Shown: positions 7,080 through 13,232 of the stretch, in pieces
How the letters are laid out: each line of letters starts with the position of its first letter
How positions within the stretch are numbered: the first letter of the stretch is position 1
Made by a program: the position numbers and the translations under genes
The notes under the pieces: model-generated
What the model was told of the DNA's origin: nothing
Databases searched by the model: none
The model's input: the letters and a program-made list of their open reading frames with translations, nothing else
NCBI GenBank assembly: GCA_002411345.1
Contig: DHSL01000011.1
Span: 1 to 16,367 of the forward strand
Direction of reading: 5' to 3'
Length of the DNA: 16,367 nt
From: Bacteroidales bacterium UBA5287
Lineage (GTDB): Bacteria; Bacteroidota; Bacteroidia; Bacteroidales; Dysgonomonadaceae

Positions 7080-7631
7080 CTATTGTTCCCAATAAATTTC
7101 TTTACCCCTTTTATTGCTTTCTCTTCTTGCTAATACAAAAAAGTAATCGGATAATCTATTCAAATAGCTTAAAACGGACTGATCTACAGGATATTCGTCG
7201 GCAACCCTATACACAGTTCTCTCTGCTCTTCTGCAAATTGTTCGACATATATGGGCTCTTGCTCCAACTTCACTGCCTCCTGGCAGAATAAACCGCTTCA
7301 AAGGTGGAAGTTCAGAATCTAATCTATCAATTTCTTGCTCAATCTTTTGAATAGAATCATCTGAAATGACAGGTCTTTCTCTGGGTGGCATGGATTCTGT
7401 TTCTGTTGCAAGATATGATCCAATATCGAACAATTTATTTTGAATAAACGACAAAACATCAACACTTTCCACCTCTTCAATAACACAAATCAACCAACCT
7501 ATATGACTGTTTAGTTCGTCAATTGTACCATACGATTCAAGTCGTATATGCGTCTTGGAAACTCGAGTACCTCCAACAAGAGAAGTTGTGCCCTTATCTC
7601 CGCCTTTTGTGTATATTAAACTCTTTTTCAT
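7080..7631 (-). CDS. Cob(I)alamin adenosyltransferase, PduO/MMAB type
   Basis: This enzyme transfers the 5'-deoxyadenosyl group of ATP to cob(I)alamin, making adenosylcobalamin, the coenzyme of methylmalonyl-CoA mutase and other mutases. The 183-residue product carries the ATP-binding N-terminal motif YTKGGDKGTTSLVGG (7-21), ESYGTIDELN (32-41) with the conserved aspartate Asp38, and RTICRRAER (130-138) with the conserved arginines, followed by a NRLSD segment (158-162). This is a complete family pattern of normal length. I chose the ATG at 7631. The reading frame extends three codons further to a TTG (7640), but ATG gives the usual MKxxIYTKxGDKG start. It is the last gene of the minus-strand rex operon, 20 nt after the methyltransferase-like gene. 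In this organism it probably serves the succinate-to-propionate route (inference). Confidence 0.93.
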   Translation of the reverse strand: MKKSLIYTKGGDKGTTSLVGGTRVSKTHIRLESYGTIDELNSHIGWLICVIEEVESVDVLSFIQNKLFDIGSYLATETESMPPRERPVISDDSIQKIEQEIDRLDSELPPLKRFILPGGSEVGARAHICRTICRRAERTVYRVADEYPVDQSVLSYLNRLSDYFFVLARRESNKRGKEIYWEQ

Positions 7632-7651
7632 TGTTCTCAATATGATTCAAT

Positions 7652-8299
7652 TTATAACAAATAGTTTATTTTGTTATACCGGGAATTTATAATCGCAATT
7701 CCCGATTTCTTAAGATCAAAAGTAACGTTCAATCGTTCATCATCTACAATTTGTCGCCATTTCTCTTCTGAGTTGTTATTGGAAATTCCACGTAATAGCC
7801 AAAAACATTCAGAATCACTCATCCCAATTAACTTGTCTATGGATAAATCGCCTTCATCTATTTGACTTATGTCTAAAAAGATAGCATTAAACTTCTTGTT
7901 CTTCAATTCTGAAACTTCACTTGACTTAATCCTATCTTTCTCTACATTTTGCATCAAACTCCATGCCACAGCTTCATTATCTCCTTTTATTGCTAAAGAC
8001 GTAATATTAATAGACGAATTGGCAGCTAAAACAAAAAGTGTTTGAATATTGATTCCGGGATTTAATTGAAGAACTTCATTCGGTTTAAAAAAATATGTCA
8101 ACCTGAATGCTAATCTATCATCTTCTGTAATCAAATTGGGAGACAAACGATTATTAATAAGGGCTTTTTCAATATCTTCATAGGCATAATAAACGTATTT
8201 CGCTCTAATGACATCAGTAATCAACTGATAGGCAAAAGGTGAATGAACACCATGACCACCGGAACGAAGTGAACGCTTTAAAGATTCTGTCAATCTCAT
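7652..8299 (-). CDS. Methyltransferase-like protein with degenerate SAM-binding site
   Basis: A 215-residue protein that I recognise only by family. The N-terminal GGHGVHSPFAYQLI (14-27) is typical of a Bacteroidota class I SAM-dependent methyltransferase-like (O-methyltransferase-related) family. The central part follows the Rossmann pattern: a first strand VLQLNPGINIQTLFVLAAN (76-94) and a later acidic strand FNAIFLDIS (137-145). The C-terminal half keeps the family layout (LLRGIS, then WRQI, then VTFDLKKSGIAIIN). However, the glycine-rich SAM motif (usually ExGxxxGxS) is reduced to LNPGIN, and the acidic residue normally found in the DDIHWS-type motif is missing from LLRGISNNNSEEKW. It may therefore have lost methyltransferase activity and act as a binding or structural protein. 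It lies 23 nt after ispF and 20 nt before the adenosyltransferase start, inside the rex operon. Confidence 0.65.
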   Translation of the reverse strand: MRLTESLKRSLRSGGHGVHSPFAYQLITDVIRAKYVYYAYEDIEKALINNRLSPNLITEDDRLAFRLTYFFKPNEVLQLNPGINIQTLFVLAANSSINITSLAIKGDNEAVAWSLMQNVEKDRIKSSEVSELKNKKFNAIFLDISQIDEGDLSIDKLIGMSDSECFWLLRGISNNNSEEKWRQIVDDERLNVTFDLKKSGIAIINSRYNKINYLL

Positions 8300-8322
8300 A
8301 TCCTTCTGCTAAAGAAATGATA

Positions 8323-8802
8323 TCAAAATTTCACTATCAATGCAACAGCATAAGCCGTGATGCCTTCTTCTCGTCCAACAAAACCCATTTTCTCAGATGT
8401 TGTTGCTTTTATTGAAAGATCATCTTCATCAATCTGCATCACTTCACATAAAACTTTTTGCATTGATGGGATGTGAGGATTAATCTTGGGCTTTTCAGCA
8501 CAGACTGTCACATCAATATTTCCAACTTTATAGCCTTTAACATTGAGAAGATCAATTGTTTTCTTTAAAAGAATCTTACTGTCGATATTGCTATATTCAG
8601 TTGCAGTATTCGGAAAATGATATCCAATATCTCGCAAATTGGCAGCACCTAAAAGTGCATCACAAATGGCATGGATAATAACATCGGCATCAGAATGTCC
8701 CAATAAACCCTTATCGTGATCAATCTTTATGCCACCAAGCCAAAGTTCCCTACCCGACTGCAATTGATGCATATCATATCCAAAACCTACTCTAAACTTC
8801 AT
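8323..8802 (-). CDS. ispF: 2-C-methyl-D-erythritol 2,4-cyclodiphosphate synthase
   Basis: The fifth enzyme of the MEP isoprenoid pathway. It cyclises 4-diphosphocytidyl-2-C-methylerythritol 2-phosphate to the 2,4-cyclodiphosphate, releasing CMP, and works as a cytoplasmic homotrimer. The 159 residues are the standard length. The zinc ligands are visible: Asp10 and His12 in GYDMH, and His44 in VIIHAICDALLGA. The substrate loop GHSDAD (35-40) and the C-terminal signature ATTSEKMGFVGREEGI (133-148) are intact. It starts at ATG 8802, 21 nt after the FAH-family gene, in the middle of the rex operon. No ispD is fused or adjacent, although such fusions occur in other bacteria. Identity is very secure. 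Confidence 0.97.
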   Translation of the reverse strand: MKFRVGFGYDMHQLQSGRELWLGGIKIDHDKGLLGHSDADVIIHAICDALLGAANLRDIGYHFPNTATEYSNIDSKILLKKTIDLLNVKGYKVGNIDVTVCAEKPKINPHIPSMQKVLCEVMQIDEDDLSIKATTSEKMGFVGREEGITAYAVALIVKF

Positions 8803-8823
8803 CTTTCAAACAAATAGTTCCAA

Positions 8824-9438
8824 TTATTTAACCCTGAAATCAAGTAAAAGTTTATCCTCAACGTAGCCTTTTAAATGATCATTAATTTTTACAGGTCCAA
8901 TCCCGGCAGGTGTACCGGTGTATATAAGATCTCCAATTTTTAATGTGAAATATTTACTCACATACGAAACAATCTTATCTACTGAAAAGATCATGTCTTT
9001 TGTATTGCCTTTCTGTACAATTTTATCGTTGATATCTAAATGAAAAGATATGTCTTGAATATCTTTAAAGACTGATTTGGAGATAAATGTGCCTATGCCG
9101 GCTGAATTGTCAAAGCTTTTTGCAATCTCCCAAGGAAGCCCCTTTTCTTTAAGAGAGCGTTGAAGATCACGTGCCGTGAAATCTATTCCTACTGTCAATT
9201 CGTCGTAGTATCTATGGGCGAATTGTTCATCAATATTCTTACCAAGCCTATTGATTTTAATTACTATTTCTGTCTCATAATCTATCTCATTCGAGAAATC
9301 GGGAATAAAGAATGGCTTCCCGTTTTTGAGCAGAGAGGTTTCCGATTTCATAAAGATTACCGGACTCTCCACTTTGAACGTTCGTTTCATTTCTTCGTTA
9401 TGAGAGGCATAATTAAGCCCTATAGCTAAAATCTTCAT
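8824..9438 (-). CDS. Fumarylacetoacetate hydrolase (FAH) family, acylpyruvase/FAHD1-like
   Basis: A 204-residue cytoplasmic enzyme consisting only of the FAH catalytic fold, the size of small bacterial acylpyruvases and FAHD1-type oxaloacetate decarboxylases. Metal-binding acids are visible as Glu55 and Glu57 (in YETEIV) and Asp86 (in GIDFTARDLQ). The catalytic-type His13 lies in ASHNEEM. PWEIAKSFDNSAGIG (102-116) and YTGTPAGIGPV (173-183) complete the signature. It should hydrolyse or decarboxylate a 2,4-dioxo or beta-keto acid; oxaloacetate or acylpyruvate are the usual substrates of close relatives. Its ATG overlaps the rex stop codon by one base (TAATG), which indicates translational coupling and joint expression with the redox regulator. 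The substrate is not determined. Confidence 0.87.
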   Translation of the reverse strand: MKILAIGLNYASHNEEMKRTFKVESPVIFMKSETSLLKNGKPFFIPDFSNEIDYETEIVIKINRLGKNIDEQFAHRYYDELTVGIDFTARDLQRSLKEKGLPWEIAKSFDNSAGIGTFISKSVFKDIQDISFHLDINDKIVQKGNTKDMIFSVDKIVSYVSKYFTLKIGDLIYTGTPAGIGPVKINDHLKGYVEDKLLLDFRVK

Positions 9439-10100
9439 TACTTTCCGGTTAATTGATCTTCTTTTTCTTTCAATCGATTAAACATCACTGCTAAATGAGC
9501 ATAAATTGATGTGTTTTGCAATACAATGTCATCAGGAACAGACACACGATAAGGGGTGAAATTCCAGATGGCATGAACACCACTTTCTATCAAATAATCT
9601 GCTGTATCCTGGGCTACTTCGGCTGGGACAGTCAAAATGCCAATCTCGGAATTTAATCCCGCATTCATGCTTTTGAATGTGTCGCTATCATAAACTGGAA
9701 TATCATTTATTCTCTTCCCAATGATTTGCTGATTTATATCAAAACCGGCGATAATCTTTAATCCATATTGTTCCAGTCCTGAGTCGGCAAGGAGTGCTGC
9801 ACCTAAACTTCCTACTCCAAACAAAACAGCATTATGAAGCGATGTAAAACCTAAAAAAAGTTCCAGTACATCAATAAGTTGATCAATATCATAACCAACT
9901 CGGGTCTTTCCTGTAATATCAACATAGGATAAATCCTTCGCTATTTGCGATGACGATACATTAATTTTATTTGCTATTCCGGTTGACGACACATGTGATT
10001 CACCTTGCTTTTTTAACATTTTCACATACGCCAAATACCAGGGCAACCGCCTTAATGCGGGCTCAGGAATATTTGGATTTATTTTGCTCAAATTGTGCAT
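9438..10100 (-). CDS. rex: Redox-sensing transcriptional repressor Rex
   Basis: A homodimeric repressor that senses the NADH/NAD+ ratio; NADH binding releases it from DNA. In anaerobes it controls fermentation and respiration genes. The 220-residue protein has an N-terminal winged-helix domain (about 10-85: PEPALRRLPWYLAYVKML, then VSSSQIAKDLSYV and GYDIDQLI) and a Rossmann NAD(H)-binding domain from about residue 90, with the dinucleotide motif FGVGSLGAAL (94-103) and acidic residue Asp125 ending the second strand (IAGFD). The C-terminal swapped helix includes YAHLAVMFNRLKE. It is the first gene of a five-gene minus-strand operon and is translationally coupled to the FAH-family gene. It starts at ATG 10100; a -7 promoter element lies 26 nt upstream. 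Identity is secure. Its target sites are not identified here. Confidence 0.95.
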   Translation of the reverse strand: MHNLSKINPNIPEPALRRLPWYLAYVKMLKKQGESHVSSTGIANKINVSSSQIAKDLSYVDITGKTRVGYDIDQLIDVLELFLGFTSLHNAVLFGVGSLGAALLADSGLEQYGLKIIAGFDINQQIIGKRINDIPVYDSDTFKSMNAGLNSEIGILTVPAEVAQDTADYLIESGVHAIWNFTPYRVSVPDDIVLQNTSIYAHLAVMFNRLKEKEDQLTGK

Positions 10101-10125
10101 TTGTTTTTGGTAATCATATAATTTG

Positions 10126-10133
10126 CAAAGGTA
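10126..10133 (-). promoter_or_regulatory. Candidate -7 promoter element for the rex operon
   Basis: On the minus strand this is TACCTTTG, an excellent match to the Bacteroidota -7 consensus, 26 nt upstream of the rex ATG. It mirrors the divergent promoter element at 10206-10213, forming a 9-bp inverted repeat (CAAAGGTAT/ATACCTTTG). Confidence 0.6.
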
Positions 10134-10165
10134 TCACTTTTTATGAATTTCACCCGATTTATAGC

Positions 10166-10183
10166 TTTATTTAAAGAAATAAA
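10166..10183. repeat. 18-bp palindrome in the rex-sulfatase divergent gap
   Basis: TTTATTTAAAGAAATAAA has perfect 7-bp arms (10166-10172 and 10177-10183) around AAAG. It lies between the two divergent -7 boxes, near the -33 region of the sulfatase promoter. It has the length of a Rex operator but not the TTGTGA/TCACAA sequence known from other phyla. The AT richness means it could be chance. Confidence 0.4.
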
Positions 10184-10205
10184 TCCTTAATAGCGGGTTT
10201 TTTTA

Positions 10206-10213
10206 TACCTTTG
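10206..10213 (+). promoter_or_regulatory. Candidate -7 promoter element for the sulfatase gene
   Basis: TACCTTTG is an excellent TAnnTTTG match, 35 nt upstream of the sulfatase ATG (10249). The distance gives a leader of about 28 nt, typical for the phylum. Confidence 0.6.
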
Positions 10214-10248
10214 AAAATCTAATTATCAATTCATTTAATTTTTATTTC

Positions 10249-11820
10249 ATGCAATCTGTCAATTTAAAGCTGGTTATACCAGTCATTAGTGTAGCAACAT
10301 TATCTTCTTGTGGAACTACAAAAAAAGTGGAAGAAACTAAACCACTAAACATTATTTATATAATGACCGACGACCATACTCGCCAAATGATGAGCGCTTA
10401 TGATAATCAAAATGTCGAAACTCCAAATCTGGATAAAATTGCAGAAGGGGGCGTTCGGTTCACAAATGCGTTTGTTGCAAACTCTATCTCAGGACCTAGT
10501 CGTGCGTGCTTACTAACTGGCAAACATAGCCACAAAAATGGCAAAAAAGATAATCACACAACATTCGATGGAAGTCAGCAAACGGTACAACAACTGTTGA
10601 AACAAAATGGTTACCAAACGGCAATTATCGGAAAGTGGCACTTGGATAGCGAACCGACAAATTTCGATCACTGGGAAATTCTTCCGGGGCAAGGAAGTTA
10701 TTACAATCCTGATTTTATAACTAAAGAAGGAAATCACAGATATAAAGGGTATGCAACAGATATAATTACCGACTTAAGCTTGGATTGGCTTCAAAATGAT
10801 CGGGATAAAAACAAACCTTTTGTATTGTTCTTGCACCATAAAGCGGCACATAGAAACTGGATGTCAGACACAACTTATCTGGATGCTTATGAAGATAAAA
10901 CTTTCAAACTCCCGGATAATTTCTATGATGATTACAAAGGACGTATTGCTGCTTCTCAACAGGAAATGAGCATTGCCAGCGATCATGATATGGATATCGT
11001 GAACGACTTAAAAATGTACCGACCGGGAGTTAAGACACGCTTATCTGGTGCGTACGAATATGGCGAATACGCAAGAATGGACTCAGCACAAAGAGCTGCA
11101 TGGGATAAACATTATCAGCCGATTATCGATGATTTCTATGCATCGGATCTTAAAGGAAATGAATTGGCTGAATGGAAATTCCAACGTTACATGAAAGATT
11201 ATGCAAAAACAATTAAATCACTGGATGAGAATATTGGAAGGGTACTCAAATATCTGGAAGAGAATGATATGATGGACAATACAATCATATTTTATACTTC
11301 TGACCAAGGATTTTATATGGGCGAACACGGCTGGTTTGATAAACGGTTCATGTACGAAGAGTCTTTCAGCACTCCGCTGGTAATGCATTTACCAAAACAG
11401 TTCAAGAAAAGAGGAGATATAGATCAGCTGGTTCAGAATATCGACTTTGCTCCTACTATGCTTGATATTGCTGGAGTCGAAATTCCGGAAGATATTCAAG
11501 GGGTTTCTCTACTTCCACTGTTGAAAAATAAAAAAGCTCCTAAAAATTGGCGCAAATCATTATACTATCATTTTTATGAATATCCGGCTGAACATGCAGT
11601 GAAAAGACATTATGGTGTAAGAACGGAAAGATATAAACTTATACATTTCTATAACGACATCGACTCATGGGAACTATTTGATCTGAAAAATGACCCAAAA
11701 GAAATGAATAATCTCTACGGAAAACCGGGTTATGAATCAATCACTAAAGAATTGAAAACAGAACTAAAACGTTTACAGGAACAATACGACGATCCCATCA
11801 GAGAACAATTTCCTTTATAA
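10249..11820 (+). CDS. Lipoprotein arylsulfatase, type S1 with serine-type formylglycine site
   Basis: An exported sulfatase of 523 residues that should remove sulfate from a glycan. The lipobox LSSC puts the lipidated cysteine at Cys21. The core motif SGPSRACLLTG (81-91) supplies Ser81 as the precursor of the formylglycine nucleophile, so activation needs an anaerobic sulfatase-maturating radical-SAM enzyme (anSME), encoded elsewhere. The calcium and active-site residues Asp41-Asp42 (MTDD), Lys129/His131 (GKWHL), Asp352 (TSDQG) and Lys365 are present. The EILPGQGSYYNPDF segment (143-156) and HHKAAHRNW (196-204) resemble S1_11-type N-acetylglucosamine-6-sulfatases of gut Bacteroides; that subfamily call is tentative. 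No SusC/D genes or glycosidases acting on sulfated glycans sit beside it, so it looks like a stand-alone gene with a glycosylase-like gene behind it. Confidence 0.9.
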   Translation: MQSVNLKLVIPVISVATLSSCGTTKKVEETKPLNIIYIMTDDHTRQMMSAYDNQNVETPNLDKIAEGGVRFTNAFVANSISGPSRACLLTGKHSHKNGKKDNHTTFDGSQQTVQQLLKQNGYQTAIIGKWHLDSEPTNFDHWEILPGQGSYYNPDFITKEGNHRYKGYATDIITDLSLDWLQNDRDKNKPFVLFLHHKAAHRNWMSDTTYLDAYEDKTFKLPDNFYDDYKGRIAASQQEMSIASDHDMDIVNDLKMYRPGVKTRLSGAYEYGEYARMDSAQRAAWDKHYQPIIDDFYASDLKGNELAEWKFQRYMKDYAKTIKSLDENIGRVLKYLEENDMMDNTIIFYTSDQGFYMGEHGWFDKRFMYEESFSTPLVMHLPKQFKKRGDIDQLVQNIDFAPTMLDIAGVEIPEDIQGVSLLPLLKNKKAPKNWRKSLYYHFYEYPAEHAVKRHYGVRTERYKLIHFYNDIDSWELFDLKNDPKEMNNLYGKPGYESITKELKTELKRLQEQYDDPIREQFPL

Positions 11821-11836
11821 AAAGACTTGAGCAAAG

Positions 11837-12427
11837 ATGCCAGAAATACAATTCGAACAACACCCACTTGCTCCTTTTTTACCAAAGGATGCTAAAATAC
11901 TCATGATGGGCAGCTTTCCGCCTCCAAAAACAAAATGGAGAATGGAATTCTATTACCCTAATTTTCAGAATGATATGTGGCGTATTTTCGGATTAGTATT
12001 TTTTGACGATAAAGATTATTTCATTCTGGAAGGGAACAAATCCTTTGATAAAGATAAAATCATCGATTTTCTTAATGATAAGGGAGTTGCTTTGTACGAT
12101 ACGGCACAAGTAGTACGAAGGTTAAAAGGTAATGCATCCGATAACTATCTGGAGATTGTTGAAACAGCTGATATTCAACATTTACTTAATAAATTACCTT
12201 CATGCAACACGTTGGTGACTACGGGCGAAAAAGCAACAGATACACTTTGTTCCCTTTTCCGGAAAGAAATAAAGAAACCATTAATAGGTAATTATGTTGA
12301 TGTTGAATTTATCGAAAGACAATTCAGATTCTATAGAATGCCTTCATCATCAAGGGCTTACCCAAAACCTTTAACAGAAAAAGCTGAAGTATATCGTAAC
12401 TTATTCGCTGAGACAGGATTAATTTAA
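11837..12427 (+). CDS. Uracil-DNA-glycosylase-superfamily protein (family 6/HDG-like)
   Basis: A 196-residue cytoplasmic protein with the two end motifs of the UDG superfamily. Motif 1 is MMGSFPPP (23-30), followed by FYYPNFQNDMWRIFG (38-52), the pattern of the family-6 hypoxanthine/mismatch-type glycosylases, where the asparagine (here Asn45) is the likely catalytic residue. Motif 2 is MPSSSRAYP (168-176), the substrate-binding loop. TLVTTGEKATDTL (125-137) is the usual central strand-helix. It should remove a deaminated base from DNA (inference); the exact base is not predictable. It starts 16 nt after the sulfatase stop, so the two may share a transcript, although no functional link is evident. 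Its 3' end overlaps the convergent DUF3108 gene by 4 bases (12424-12427), leaving no room for a terminator between them. Confidence 0.8.
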   Translation: MPEIQFEQHPLAPFLPKDAKILMMGSFPPPKTKWRMEFYYPNFQNDMWRIFGLVFFDDKDYFILEGNKSFDKDKIIDFLNDKGVALYDTAQVVRRLKGNASDNYLEIVETADIQHLLNKLPSCNTLVTTGEKATDTLCSLFRKEIKKPLIGNYVDVEFIERQFRFYRMPSSSRAYPKPLTEKAEVYRNLFAETGLI

Positions 12428-13224
12428 TTACGAAGCCCGTTACAACTTTTCATTACTGCACGTATAGAACCAATTTTAAGCTTAGTATCTATGATAATAG
12501 GTACTTTATTTGAATCATTTGATAACGAGACATGAATTGCTTCTTCTTTATCTTCAAAAGCATCATCTAAGATAATCATTGCCAACTGAATAGCATCATA
12601 CGTCTTGCCGTTATCAGCTTTAACTCGTGATGTTCCTTTGTAACGTATATACATATTCACAAAATTTCTTCCGGATAAAAACTGGACATACATATTTTCA
12701 CCGGGACGCATACCTGTAAAATCAAGATTACGCGCATAAGCAATAAGCGACAAATAATCATAAGTACATTTATTGGTCGTCACAACTTCATCAAATTTAA
12801 GGTTGCCGTTGAATTTACGCATTGCTCTAACAGATATCGAACTACCATTATAAGTATATAGCTGGCGCTCTTTTGAATAATCACTCCCTTCAAAAGCATC
12901 CTTTGTGAATAAAAGCGGTTGAAGATTCTTATTGACAAATGACAAAAGTGTATCTTGAACATTATAAATATTCCCTACCATTCCGGTAGTGTTCAACATC
13001 AAACTTATTTTGTAAGCATCCTGACCACTATAGTTTGTATTTGTGGTGATTAGGGCTCCCACTCCGCCTTTGGCATTAATCAATCCATACCTGTAATACA
13101 GGTTATAATAAATATTTTCTCCGCCATTAAACGCGGTATTCTTCATCTTACACTGTGCAACGGCTGTTTGAAAAAACAAAAGACCTGCAACAATGGATAA
13201 TAATATAGTATAAATCTTTTTCAT
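12424..13224 (-). CDS. DUF3108 family exported protein
   Basis: A 266-residue protein with an N-terminal signal peptide (hydrophobic 5-19, then TAVAQ, probably cut after Ala23) and no lipobox or later membrane segment. The mature part reads as a beta-rich DUF3108 domain (GENIYYNLYYRYGLINAKGG near the N-terminus, then MRPGENMYVQFLSGR and the late DTKLKIGSIRAVM). Members are found across Bacteroidota and Proteobacteria; function is not established. Its fold resembles lipid- or substrate-binding beta-barrels, but I cannot support that from this sequence alone. It follows the Ig-like lipoprotein gene by only 8 nt, so the two form an operon and probably act together in the envelope. Its tail overlaps the glycosylase-like gene by 4 nt. 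Confidence 0.82.
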   Translation of the reverse strand: MKKIYTILLSIVAGLLFFQTAVAQCKMKNTAFNGGENIYYNLYYRYGLINAKGGVGALITTNTNYSGQDAYKISLMLNTTGMVGNIYNVQDTLLSFVNKNLQPLLFTKDAFEGSDYSKERQLYTYNGSSISVRAMRKFNGNLKFDEVVTTNKCTYDYLSLIAYARNLDFTGMRPGENMYVQFLSGRNFVNMYIRYKGTSRVKADNGKTYDAIQLAMIILDDAFEDKEEAIHVSLSNDSNKVPIIIDTKLKIGSIRAVMKSCNGLRN

Positions 13225-13232
13225 TCTTAATA

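Noticed and set aside
7034..7291. 85-residue plus-strand reading frame
   Set aside because: Antisense to the adenosyltransferase gene, hydrophobic and compositionally odd, with no family match.
7632..7640. Upstream extension of the adenosyltransferase to a TTG codon
   Set aside because: The ATG at 7631 gives the family-typical N-terminus; the extra three residues have no support.
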